Shown here: positions 13,472-20,885 of the stretch, in pieces
Position numbering within the stretch: the stretch's first letter is position 1
How the letters are laid out: the number at the start of each line of letters is the position of its first letter
From: Nocardioides luti
GTDB lineage: Bacteria > Actinomycetota > Actinomycetes > Propionibacteriales > Nocardioidaceae
NCBI RefSeq assembly: GCF_014212315.1
Contig: NZ_JACKXE010000001.1
Coordinates: forward strand, 3,534,001 to 3,598,000
Length of the DNA: 64,000 nt
Reading direction: 5' to 3'
Notes under the pieces: generated by a model
Seen by the model: only the letters and a program-made list of their open reading frames with translations
What the model was told of the DNA's origin: nothing
Databases searched by the model: none
Position numbers and translations under genes: made by a program

Positions 13472-13524
13472 CCATGCACAAAGCCCGGGTTCGGCGGCTG
13501 CGCCGTTCCTGCGGTCCGAGGGGC

Positions 13525-13847
13525 GCGCTGGCGCGCGGGGGTGTGCGACCGGGGCGTTCTCTCCGGTCACTCGGCGGCGTCGTGCGGTCTGGCTGGGCGT
13601 CCCTCCCCGCGTCGGCTGCGCCGGCTCCTGCGGTCCGAGGGGGCGGGCGGGCGGGAACCACCCCTTCCGCTCGTTCCTCGCTCCAGGGGGGCCAGTCCCA
13701 GCCACCGCCCGCCCGCCCCCTCGGCCCTCCGGACCCGCCTCCGCCGCCGCGGTCCGGGGCGGCTTGCCTGCCCGGCGCCGTCCGGGTGTGCGGAGGCGCT
13801 CCGCCCGGCTGTTGGGCCGGTGGGGGGAGTCCGGTGCGGACTCGTTC
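13525..13847 (+). repeat. GC-rich long direct repeat, copy 2
   Basis: Second copy of the unit at 13097-13430, same orientation, separated from it by about 95 bp. Identity is perfect from 13626 to 13737 and high outside. A fragment resembling the start of the conserved block (CGGCTGCGCCGTTCCTGCGG) also occurs at about 13495-13514, between the two copies. Confidence 0.85.
13635..13724. repeat. hairpin element 2, identical to element 1
   Basis: Arms 13635-13654 and 13705-13724, loop 13655-13704. It is identical to element 1 because it lies in the 112-bp identical block. Confidence 0.85.
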
Positions 13848-13922
13848 CTCCTCCCTCCACCTCCGTCCCGAGGTGTGCCTGCGGCGAGGCCGGGGGCCAC
13901 CCGGACCGCGGCGGCGGAGCCG

Positions 13923-14006
13923 GCCTGTCCTCGCGCGCCGTGGTTGGGTCTGGCCCCCTCGGAGCGACGAAGGAGCGGAGAGGGTGGTAGGCGCGCGAGG
14001 ACAGGC
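13923..14006. repeat. hairpin element 3: 17-bp arms, inverted 50-nt loop
   Basis: Arms 13923-13939 (core CCTGTCCTCGCGCGCC) and 13990-14006 are perfectly complementary. The 50-nt loop 13940-13989 matches the reverse complement of the loop of elements 1 and 2 at 40 of 49 aligned positions by hand alignment, whereas the arms share no similarity with the arms of elements 1 and 2. Confidence 0.82.
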
Positions 14007-14165
14007 GGGCGCAGCCGGTGCGGGGAGGGTGGTCCCCGTCCGCGAGCGGGGCTCGCCGACCAGCGTCGCGCCGCCCCCGGCGCTCACCCTGCGCCGCGCC
14101 CGGCGCCGAGATGTGCCCGATCGACTTCTTGACAAATCTCGGATTCGTCGGCGTGTCGAGTGGAA

Positions 14166-14181
14166 ATTACACGATTGTAGT
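14166..14181. promoter_or_regulatory. palindromic operator candidate upstream of the amidase gene
   Basis: ATTACA-CGAT-TGTAGT is a near-perfect 6-4-6 inverted repeat centred about 91 nt before the ATG at 14265. A perfect version (GAACTACA-N4-TGTAGTTC) lies upstream of the secreted EEP gene at 61136. It sits in an AT-richer patch that also has TTGACA at 14129-14134. Confidence 0.5.
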
Positions 14182-14264
14182 TACTCACCACCTCTTCCGG
14201 GGCGGGTGTGACGCATGTGAAAGTTGCGCAACGTGTGATTCTTCCCCCGCACTGGAGCAACGCC

Positions 14265-17183
14265 ATGCCGCCCAGCAAGACCCGCTTCATCACGGCCTGT
14301 CAGCAGATGCTGGCCCTGGCCGTGGTGCTCGCTGCCCTGACCCCCGCCGCCAGTGTCGTGACCCTCGACGTCGTCCGTGAGGTGCCCGGCTCGCACGGCA
14401 CCCGCACCGAGGTCGTCGGGGACCTCGCCGCCTACGTCCGTGCCTCGGCGCGCACCTCGAAGGTGCCCACCCAGGTGGTCGACGCGAAGGTCCAGGAGTA
14501 CCCCCTCACCGCGCCCGCCACCTCCCTGTCGAGCGCCCGCGGCAAGAGCGCCTCGCTGGCGGCCGCGACCACCAGCCTGGCCCGGACCAAGCCGGGCACG
14601 CTGCCCGGCAGCACCGAGCTGCTCAGCCGCCCGCAGCCGGTCACCGGCTACGGCACCATCGGCGTCACGTGGGCGCACGGCGTCCAGGTCCCCGAGGACG
14701 AGATCAGCTTCGACGTCCGCTGGCTCGACCACGGCGTCTGGTCCGACTGGCTCGCGATGAGCTACCACGACGACCACGGCCCCGACGCGGGCTCCGCCGA
14801 GGCGCGGCACGCGCGCCCCGGCACCGACGAGCTGATCGTCGGCGACGTCGACCAGGTCCAGGTCCGCTCCACCTCCACCGACGGCATCGTCCCGGCCGAC
14901 ATGCAGCTCGCGGTCATCGACCCGGGCGAGGAGCCGGCGACGGCGGTCGAGAAGCCCGCGATCGACACGAACACGATGGACGGCTCCACGGTGCCCGCCG
15001 AGGCCGCGCCCGCCACCCCCGCCGACGCGGACACGGACGCGACGACCACGACCGGCGAGGCGACCGACGGTTCGCTGGCGCTGCAGGCGGCGACGTACAC
15101 GCCGAAGCCGGTCATCTACTCGCGCGCCCAGTGGGGTGCCGACGAGCGGATGCGCGACAAGAGCTCGCTGCACTACTTCGAGGTGCACGCCGGGTTCGTC
15201 CACCACACGGTGAACGCCAACGACTACACGCGCGCCGAGGTGCCCGGGATCCTGCGCAGCATCTACGCGTACCACACCCAGTCCAAGGGCTGGAGCGACA
15301 TCGGGTACAACTTCCTCGTCGACCGCTTCGGCCGGATCTGGGAGGGCCGCTACGGCGGCGTCGACCGCCCCGTCGTCGGCGCGCACACGCTCAACTACAA
15401 CGACTACTCCTTCGCGATGTCGGCGATCGGCAACTACGACATCCACCAGCCCAGCGCCGCGATGATCCAGGCGTACGGCGCCCTCTTCGCGTGGAAGCTC
15501 TCGCTGCACGGGGTCGACGCGTCGTCGACCAAGCAGTGGGTCGGCACCAAGGACTTCCAGGCGATCAACGGCCACCGTGACGCCGGCCAGACCGCGTGCC
15601 CTGGGCGCTACCTGTACGCCAAGATCCCGAAGATCCGGCAGCTCGCGGCGGAGGCGCAGCGGGGCTGGGCCGGGCGCGAGCTGGAGTCGAACCTCGCCTC
15701 GACGCCGCACCCCGACCTCGTGGTCCGCCGGCCGAGCGACGGGCACGCCCTGGTGATCCCCACGGGCGGGCTCACGCAGTTCACCGACCCGGTGACCGTC
15801 GCGGCCCCCTGGACCGCCGCCGACACGGCCGTCGTCTCGCCCGACCTCACCGGTGACGGCTTCTCGGACGTCGTCGTGCAGGTCGCCGGCGGTGCCGCGC
15901 AGGTCTACCCCGGCGACGGGGTGGGCGGCCTCGGCTCGCCGATCAAGAAGACCGACGACTTCGACGGCCACGACCTGCTCACCGCCGTGGGCGACCTGAA
16001 CGGCGACGGCCGAAACGACCTCGTCGCCCGGCGCACGGCCAACGGCCGCCTCGACCTCTTCGCCGGCACCGGCAACGGCGGCTTCCAGCGCAAGGTGCTC
16101 GACGCCGACACGGACTGGAACGGCTACAACCTGCTGGTCGCCACCGGCGACGTGAACGGGGACGGCAAGGCCGACCTGATGGCGCGTACGCCGGGGGGCT
16201 CGCTCGTCCTGCGGCCGGGCACCGGCTCGGTGGCGCTCGGGCCGGCCGTCACCGTCTCGGGCGGCTGGGGCAAGTTCGACACCGTGGCCGGCTACGGCGA
16301 CTTCACCAGCGACGGCGTCGCGGACCTGGTCGTCCGGCGGGCCGGCAAGCCGGCCTTCCTGCGGCCCGGGCGCGGCGACGGCACCTTCGGCCACCAGCTC
16401 GGGCCGATCGACCGGCTCTCCGGGGTCACCGCGATCACCGGTGGCAACCTGACCGGGACCGCGGCCTCGGACGTGCTGGCCCGCAAGGGCGGCTCGCTCG
16501 TGCTGGTGCCCAACGCCGGCACCTTCGAGACCGGCACCCCGATCGACTCGGGCATCAGCGTGCGCAACGCGGACCTGCTGCTGAACGCCGGCGACTGGGA
16601 CCGCGACGGCTTCGGCGACATCATCACGCGCAAGGCGACCAACGGCTCGCTCTTCGTCCGCCGCGGCGACGGCACCGGGCACTTCTCCAAGGCTCTCCGG
16701 ATCGGCACCGGCTTCGGCGGGGTCTCCCTGCTGGCCGCGGTCGGGGACATGACCGGCGACGGCCTGCCGGACCTGATGGGCCAGCCGGCCGGCGGCGCGA
16801 TCCGGATCTACCCCGGCAACGGGTTGGCCGGGCTCAGCACCAGCTACGTCGCGCACGAGCGGATCAAGGCGGGCGAGCAGATCCCGGTCGGTCGCTGGGA
16901 CGGCGACGGGGCCCCGGACACGCTGTTCCGCTCCGGCAACGCGCTGACGCTCTTCCCGGGCAACGGACCGGGTGGCCTGACGAGCCCGAGGTCGCTGTCG
17001 CTGGACCTCTCGCCGTACGACTGGGTGATCGGCGTCAGCGACGTCGACCTCACCGGGCGCCCGGACCTCCTGGTCCGGGCGACGAAGACCGGCTACCTGT
17101 GGCTGCTCAAGGCCACGGCGACGGGCTTCGAGCCGCGACGGTTCCTGGGGGAGGGGATGAACGCCTACGACCTGGCCGGCTGA
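14265..17183 (+). CDS. secreted PGRP-type N-acetylmuramoyl-L-alanine amidase with FG-GAP/VCBS repeats
   Basis: 972 aa. The ATG at 14265 is preferred over the GTG at 14208 because GGAG lies 7 nt upstream and the product then starts with a signal peptide (FITACQQMLALAVVLAALTP). Residues about 30-280 are an undefined, threonine/alanine-rich region. A PGRP/amidase_2 domain follows (about 283-465): RAQWGADERM, zinc-ligand HHTVN, YNFLVDRFGRIWEGRYGG and GHRDAGQTACPG. Residues about 485-960 hold at least six FG-GAP/VCBS calcium-binding repeats (DLNGDGRNDL, DVNGDGKADL, DFTSDGVADL, DWDRDGFGDI, DMTGDGLPDL). It would cleave or bind peptidoglycan outside the cell. A PGRP-type protein next to glf/glfT2 also occurs in mycobacteria (Rv3811), supporting a wall role. 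Confidence 0.9.
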   Translation: MPPSKTRFITACQQMLALAVVLAALTPAASVVTLDVVREVPGSHGTRTEVVGDLAAYVRASARTSKVPTQVVDAKVQEYPLTAPATSLSSARGKSASLAAATTSLARTKPGTLPGSTELLSRPQPVTGYGTIGVTWAHGVQVPEDEISFDVRWLDHGVWSDWLAMSYHDDHGPDAGSAEARHARPGTDELIVGDVDQVQVRSTSTDGIVPADMQLAVIDPGEEPATAVEKPAIDTNTMDGSTVPAEAAPATPADADTDATTTTGEATDGSLALQAATYTPKPVIYSRAQWGADERMRDKSSLHYFEVHAGFVHHTVNANDYTRAEVPGILRSIYAYHTQSKGWSDIGYNFLVDRFGRIWEGRYGGVDRPVVGAHTLNYNDYSFAMSAIGNYDIHQPSAAMIQAYGALFAWKLSLHGVDASSTKQWVGTKDFQAINGHRDAGQTACPGRYLYAKIPKIRQLAAEAQRGWAGRELESNLASTPHPDLVVRRPSDGHALVIPTGGLTQFTDPVTVAAPWTAADTAVVSPDLTGDGFSDVVVQVAGGAAQVYPGDGVGGLGSPIKKTDDFDGHDLLTAVGDLNGDGRNDLVARRTANGRLDLFAGTGNGGFQRKVLDADTDWNGYNLLVATGDVNGDGKADLMARTPGGSLVLRPGTGSVALGPAVTVSGGWGKFDTVAGYGDFTSDGVADLVVRRAGKPAFLRPGRGDGTFGHQLGPIDRLSGVTAITGGNLTGTAASDVLARKGGSLVLVPNAGTFETGTPIDSGISVRNADLLLNAGDWDRDGFGDIITRKATNGSLFVRRGDGTGHFSKALRIGTGFGGVSLLAAVGDMTGDGLPDLMGQPAGGAIRIYPGNGLAGLSTSYVAHERIKAGEQIPVGRWDGDGAPDTLFRSGNALTLFPGNGPGGLTSPRSLSLDLSPYDWVIGVSDVDLTGRPDLLVRATKTGYLWLLKATATGFEPRRFLGEGMNAYDLAG

Positions 17184-17208
17184 CGCCGGTCACGGACCTG
17201 GCCCACGA

Positions 17209-17931
17209 TCAAGGGAAGCGAGCCGTGGCGCGCTCGGCGACGTACGTCGCCTCGAGACGTCCCGGCTCGGCGTGGGAGACCAGGACCAGTGAGCCGCCGC
17301 GTGCGAGCGGCTCCGCAAACGAGGCGATCCCCGGTGGGGAAGCCGGGTTCGCCTCCGTGAGGAGACGGCCGCCGTCGGTGAGGAGACTCCCGGCGGCGGC
17401 CGTTCGCCACAGCTCGCCCTGCGTGCGGCCGGGCAGTGCCGGGTCGTCCTCGCCCGGCGGGTCGTACGCCGTGAACGCGTCCGGCTGCGACCAGACGTCG
17501 ACGCCGACGTCGTGCACGCCGGGCGGCAGCGGCTCGGCGAAGCGGACGCCCATCGGGCGCAGCGAGCACGCCAGCACCGGGAGCGTGTCGGCCAGCGGGG
17601 CCCAGGCCTCGAGACCGTCGGGTCCGCACACGACGGCGTCCGGGGCCGCGCCGGCCGGGTCGTCCTCGACCAGGACCTCCAGGCCGATCGTCCACGCGGC
17701 CCCGAGGAACACCGGCCCGAGCCAGTGCGTCGGCAGGTCGACCCGCAGCCGCTGGTCCCGCTCGAGGTCGTGCTCCTCGACGAGCAGCGACGCGGTCTTC
17801 GCCACCCAGTTGGCGTACGTCGTCACCGAGAGCTCCACGCGCTCGCCGGTCGCGTGGTCGTAGAAGGTGACCAGCGGGCGGCCGGGGTCGGTGCGCAGGA
17901 GCCGGGACAGCACGGCGGCGAAGGTCGTCAC
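17209..17931 (-). CDS. TIGR03089 family protein (AMP-binding-like)
   Basis: 240 aa. The sequence matches the actinobacterial TIGR03089 family, a short relative of acyl-CoA synthetases: LVTFYDHATGERVELSVTTYANWVAKTASLL at the N-terminus, then GAAWTIGLEVLV and DAVVCGPDGLEAW. No complete P-loop or adenylation motifs are visible, so it may not be an active ligase. In M. tuberculosis the homologue (Rv3268) also lies near the GDP-mannose pyrophosphorylase gene; here it is divergent from manC with a 56-nt gap and ends 25 nt from the convergent amidase gene. Function is unknown. Confidence 0.8.
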   Translation of the reverse strand: MTTFAAVLSRLLRTDPGRPLVTFYDHATGERVELSVTTYANWVAKTASLLVEEHDLERDQRLRVDLPTHWLGPVFLGAAWTIGLEVLVEDDPAGAAPDAVVCGPDGLEAWAPLADTLPVLACSLRPMGVRFAEPLPPGVHDVGVDVWSQPDAFTAYDPPGEDDPALPGRTQGELWRTAAAGSLLTDGGRLLTEANPASPPGIASFAEPLARGGSLVLVSHAEPGRLEATYVAERATARFP

Positions 17932-17974
17932 GCGTCCACCGTAGAAGGGCGCACGCGAGGGCCCCCGCGCCCCC

Positions 17975-17980
17975 TAGGGT
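17975..17980 (+). promoter_or_regulatory. -10 element of manC (leaderless)
   Basis: TAGGGT ends 7 nt before the manC ATG at 17988, in the 56-nt gap shared with the divergent TIGR03089 gene. Confidence 0.55.
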
Positions 17981-17987
17981 TCTGGTC

Positions 17988-19070
17988 ATGTCTGGCATCG
18001 AGCACTTCTGGGCCGTGATCCCTGCCGGGGGCGCCGGGACGCGGCTGTGGCCGCTCTCGCGCCGCTCCTCGCCCAAGTTCCTCCACGACCTCACCGGCAG
18101 CGGGCGCTCGCTGCTCCAGGACACCCACGACCGGCTGGCGCCGCTCGCGGGCGACCGCTTCGTCGTCGTGACCGGCGAGGCCCACCACGAGGCGGTGACG
18201 GCCCAGCTGGACGGCGTCGCGCCCGACGCGGTGCTCGCGGAGCCGAGCCCCCGCGACTCGATGGCCGCGATCGGCCTGGCCGCCGCCCGGCTCGAGCTCG
18301 CCGACCCCGAGGCCGTGATGGGCTCGTTCGCCGCCGACCACGTGATCACCGACCGGGAGTCCTTCGGCGAGGCGGTGCGGGTGGCCGTGGCTGCCGCCCG
18401 CGAGGACTGGCTGGTCACCCTGGGCATCGAGCCGTCGTTCCCGTCGTCGGCGTTCGGCTACATCCACGTCGGCGCCGAGGACCTGCCCGGCCTGGCCGGC
18501 GTACGACGGGTGGAGTCGTTCGTCGAGAAGCCGTCCGTCGCCGTGGCGGAGGAGTACGTCGCCAGCGGGGACTACCGCTGGAACGCGGGCATGTTCGTGG
18601 CGCGGCCTCGCGTGCTGCTGGACCTCCTGGCGCAGTGGCACCCGCAGTTCGCCGCGGACCTGCGCGCGATCGCCGCGGCGCCGGAGCGCCTGGACGAGCT
18701 GTGGCCGGGGCTGCCGAAGATCGCCCTCGACCACGCCATCGCTGAGCCGGCGGCCGACGCGGGGCGCGTCGCGGTCGTGCCGGCGTCCTTCGACTGGGAC
18801 GACATCGGCGACTTCGACTCGCTGGCCACCCTGCTGGAGCGGGCCGGGACCGGCACGACCGTGCTGGGCGACGCCGCGCTCGTGCGGGCGGTCGACGCCA
18901 CCGGGCTGGTGGTGCCCCGCTCGGGGCGGGTCGTCGCGGTCGTCGGGCTCGACGACGTGGTCGTCGTCGACACGCACGACGCCCTGCTGGTGACCACCCG
19001 GGCGCTCGCGCAGCAGGTCAAGCAGGTCGTGACCGGCCTCCAGGAGGACGGCCACGGCGACCTGACCTGA
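17988..19070 (+). CDS. manC: mannose-1-phosphate guanylyltransferase (GDP-mannose pyrophosphorylase)
   Basis: 360 aa, the single-domain form without the phosphomannose isomerase domain of bifunctional enzymes. It makes GDP-mannose from mannose-1-phosphate and GTP. The nucleotide-binding loop IPAGGAGTRLWPLSRRSSPKF (residues 11-31) is near perfect. Other conserved parts are GSFAADHVI, the sugar-binding FVEKPSVAVAEEYV, YRWNAGMFV and SFDWDDIGDFDSL. The phosphomannomutase gene is 8.6 kb away on the same strand, so GDP-mannose synthesis is well covered here. The start follows directly after a -10 hexamer. A GC-rich hairpin follows the stop. Confidence 0.93.
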   Translation: MSGIEHFWAVIPAGGAGTRLWPLSRRSSPKFLHDLTGSGRSLLQDTHDRLAPLAGDRFVVVTGEAHHEAVTAQLDGVAPDAVLAEPSPRDSMAAIGLAAARLELADPEAVMGSFAADHVITDRESFGEAVRVAVAAAREDWLVTLGIEPSFPSSAFGYIHVGAEDLPGLAGVRRVESFVEKPSVAVAEEYVASGDYRWNAGMFVARPRVLLDLLAQWHPQFAADLRAIAAAPERLDELWPGLPKIALDHAIAEPAADAGRVAVVPASFDWDDIGDFDSLATLLERAGTGTTVLGDAALVRAVDATGLVVPRSGRVVAVVGLDDVVVVDTHDALLVTTRALAQQVKQVVTGLQEDGHGDLT

Positions 19071-19079
19071 GGCCGCCGG

Positions 19080-19099
19080 CCCGGCCCCGAGGGGCCGGG
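19080..19099. terminator. bidirectional hairpin between manC and the DUF3105 gene
   Basis: CCCGGCCC (19080-19087) pairs with GGGCCGGG (19092-19099) in the 37-nt gap between two convergent genes. There is no T-run, which is usual for actinobacterial I-shaped terminators. Confidence 0.55.
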
Positions 19100-19107
19100 A
19101 CGCGGGC

Positions 19108-19863
19108 TCAGAGCGCGTTCGGCTCCGGGGAGTCGAGGTAGGGGTACTTCAGCATGAAGGCCTTGAGCGCGGCACCGCTCGGCTCGGAGCAGTACTGGAA
19201 CACGCCGACCTGCTTGGAGGTGTCGGTCTCGCCGGCACCGCCCGCGGACCAGTGCGTGAAGGCGATGTGCTCGCCGCTGGGGAACTTCTTGCCGTTCTCG
19301 TCGTCGGAGGTCCACGGCGCGGCGATGAACTTGAAGCGCAGGTTGTCGGTGCCCTCGAACTTGCCGGCGATCGCCTTGATCTCGCGCATGGTCGCGTCGT
19401 CGGCGGCGGCGGTCTCGTCGTACCAGAGGATCGTGTAGCCGTGCTCGAGGTTGTGGACGAGCGACTCCAGCGCGGGCCGGTCGTCGGTGTAGAGCTTGCG
19501 GGCGAACGCGGCCGGGGCGACGCCCGCCTCGTTCCAGTGCGCGCCGAAGGCGGGCGGGGCCGTCGTGTAGTCGACGGGCGTCCCGGTCGGGACGTGGTCC
19601 TGGTTGCCGTCGGCCTTCTTGGTGGTGATCTTCTGGCAGGCCGAGGCGGGCGCGCCGATCTTCTCCAGCGCCACGCCCTCGAACTTGCGCTGGTCGTACC
19701 AGTCCTTGATCGGCTTGAAGGCCGCCGCGGCGACGATCAGGATCGCGATCGCCGCGCAGACCCCGACGATCATGAAGCCGCGTCGGCGGTCGCCGCCCTT
19801 CTGCTTCTTGCGGATCTGGTCGATGACCGCCTGGCGGTCGGACTTGGCGGGCTTCTTGGCCAC
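19108..19863 (-). CDS. DUF3105 domain membrane-anchored protein
   Basis: 251 aa. A basic cytoplasmic N-terminus (to GGDRRRG) is followed by one membrane helix (FMIVGVCAAIAILIVAAAAF, about residues 29-48) and an extracytoplasmic DUF3105 domain. The family mark is LESLVHNLEHGYTILWYD, with the His pair likely binding metal or substrate, plus FAAHW-like FGAHWNEAG and HWSAG. Two Cys (SACQ and QYCSEP) could form a disulfide outside the cell. It lies 56 nt downstream of the fbiB-like gene on the same strand, but no link to F420 is known. Function is not established. Confidence 0.82.
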   Translation of the reverse strand: MAKKPAKSDRQAVIDQIRKKQKGGDRRRGFMIVGVCAAIAILIVAAAAFKPIKDWYDQRKFEGVALEKIGAPASACQKITTKKADGNQDHVPTGTPVDYTTAPPAFGAHWNEAGVAPAAFARKLYTDDRPALESLVHNLEHGYTILWYDETAAADDATMREIKAIAGKFEGTDNLRFKFIAAPWTSDDENGKKFPSGEHIAFTHWSAGGAGETDTSKQVGVFQYCSEPSGAALKAFMLKYPYLDSPEPNAL

Positions 19864-19919
19864 GGCGCGGTTCCTCGGGAGTTCGGTGACGGCTGACGTC
19901 TGCGTGTCGACGGCAGAGT

Positions 19920-20885
19920 CTACGGAGTCGACGGCCGGACCCGGAGCCGCCCGGCCGAATCGTTGTCGTCGAGCACCCAGCCGTGGGCGAACGCGAGCGC
20001 CGCGAGGACGGCCCGCCCCTCCGGGCCGAGGGGTACGGCGAGGCCGTCGCCGTCCGGGTCCGCGTCGACGCCCAGCACCAGGCTGATCGCCGCGGTCACC
20101 TCGCCGTCGGCGGCCGGGGCGCCGAAGGGAGCGCGGTCGTCCGGGGACCCGGCCAGCGCCCGCAGCACGGCCTCGCGCGCGCCGTACCCGAACAGGTCGG
20201 CGCCCTCGGCCCGCACGAGGGCCACGGCGCCGGGGCCGTCCTCGCCGGGCGGCAGCACGAGGTCGGCGCGGCCGCTGACGACGGCGAACGGCCGGCCCCC
20301 GAGCTTGCCCTGGGCCAGCTCGGCCGCACCGGCGATCTCGTCGGCGACGGCCGGGGCCGTGACCGCGAGGGTGTTGCCGTGGGCGTCGTCGCGGCCCTCG
20401 AAGGACTCGGAGACGAGCAGCCCCGCGGCCCCGACCGCGATGTCGGTCTGCCCCTCGCGCCAGGCGCGGCCGGCGGTGTCGGTCACGACGACGCCGACGT
20501 TGAGGCCGGTGCGCTCGCGGATCGTGGCGCGCAGCGCCCGCGCCGAGGCATCGGGGTCGAGCGGCAGCAGGACGACGGTGCCGCTCTCGACGTTCGAGGC
20601 GTCGATGCCGGCGGCCGCCATGGTCAGCCCGTGGTGGGTGCGCACGATCATGGTGGGGCCACGCCGGGCCACGACCCGTGCGGTCTCGCCGGGCAGCGCG
20701 TCGTCGCGGGTGCCGGGGCGGACCCGGCCCTCGGCCTTGCTGACGACCTTGCTGGTCACCACCACGACGTCGCCGTCGCGGAGCGCGACCAGCGGCAGCA
20801 GGAGCGCGACCAGGTCGTCGCCGGGCCGGACCTCGGGGGTGCCGCCCGGGGCGACGACCCGCAGCTCGTGCCGGGAGCCGCTCAT
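19920..20885 (-). CDS. fbiB: coenzyme F420-0:L-glutamate ligase (CofE/FbiB N-terminal type)
   Basis: 321 aa, against about 450 for mycobacterial FbiB. The CofE core is clear: VVVVTSKVVSKAEGRV, MIVRTHHGLTMAAAGIDASNVE, VVVTDTAGRAWREGQTDIAVG and LAQGKLGGRPFAVVSG. It adds L-glutamate residues to F420-0 using GTP. The C-terminal 75-80 residues do not contain the full FMN/nitroreductase domain that in FbiB reduces dehydro-F420-0. The ATG at 20885 overlaps the fbiA stop (ATGA), so both are translated together. The missing reductase activity must come from another gene or from the reduced C-terminal segment. Confidence 0.9.
   Translation of the reverse strand: MSGSRHELRVVAPGGTPEVRPGDDLVALLLPLVALRDGDVVVVTSKVVSKAEGRVRPGTRDDALPGETARVVARRGPTMIVRTHHGLTMAAAGIDASNVESGTVVLLPLDPDASARALRATIRERTGLNVGVVVTDTAGRAWREGQTDIAVGAAGLLVSESFEGRDDAHGNTLAVTAPAVADEIAGAAELAQGKLGGRPFAVVSGRADLVLPPGEDGPGAVALVRAEGADLFGYGAREAVLRALAGSPDDRAPFGAPAADGEVTAAISLVLGVDADPDGDGLAVPLGPEGRAVLAALAFAHGWVLDDNDSAGRLRVRPSTP

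Larger units (their letters stand above)
13087..14264. other. 1.18-kb gene-free, repeat-rich, very GC-rich region
   Basis: No credible gene is present. Open frames on both strands overlap each other, are Pro/Arg/Gly-rich and arise from internal repeats. The region contains a long direct repeat (112 bp identical at an offset of 424 bp), three large hairpins with 50-nt loops, an imperfect palindrome at 13442-13471, and, at its right end, an AT-richer stretch (about 14125-14264) that holds the leader of the amidase gene. See the separate entries. Confidence 0.8.

Noticed and set aside
13117-14211. Several long open frames on both strands in the 13.1-14.2 kb region, up to 364 codons
   Set aside because: They are repetitive, rich in Pro/Arg/Gly, overlap each other on both strands and follow the direct repeats; no ribosome binding site or known domain. 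High GC removes stop codons by chance.
14181-16856. Antisense open frame of about 890 codons opposite the amidase gene
   Set aside because: Mirror of a GC-biased gene; composition is Val/Arg/Gly/Asp-rich without domains. The plus-strand gene has clear PGRP and FG-GAP motifs.
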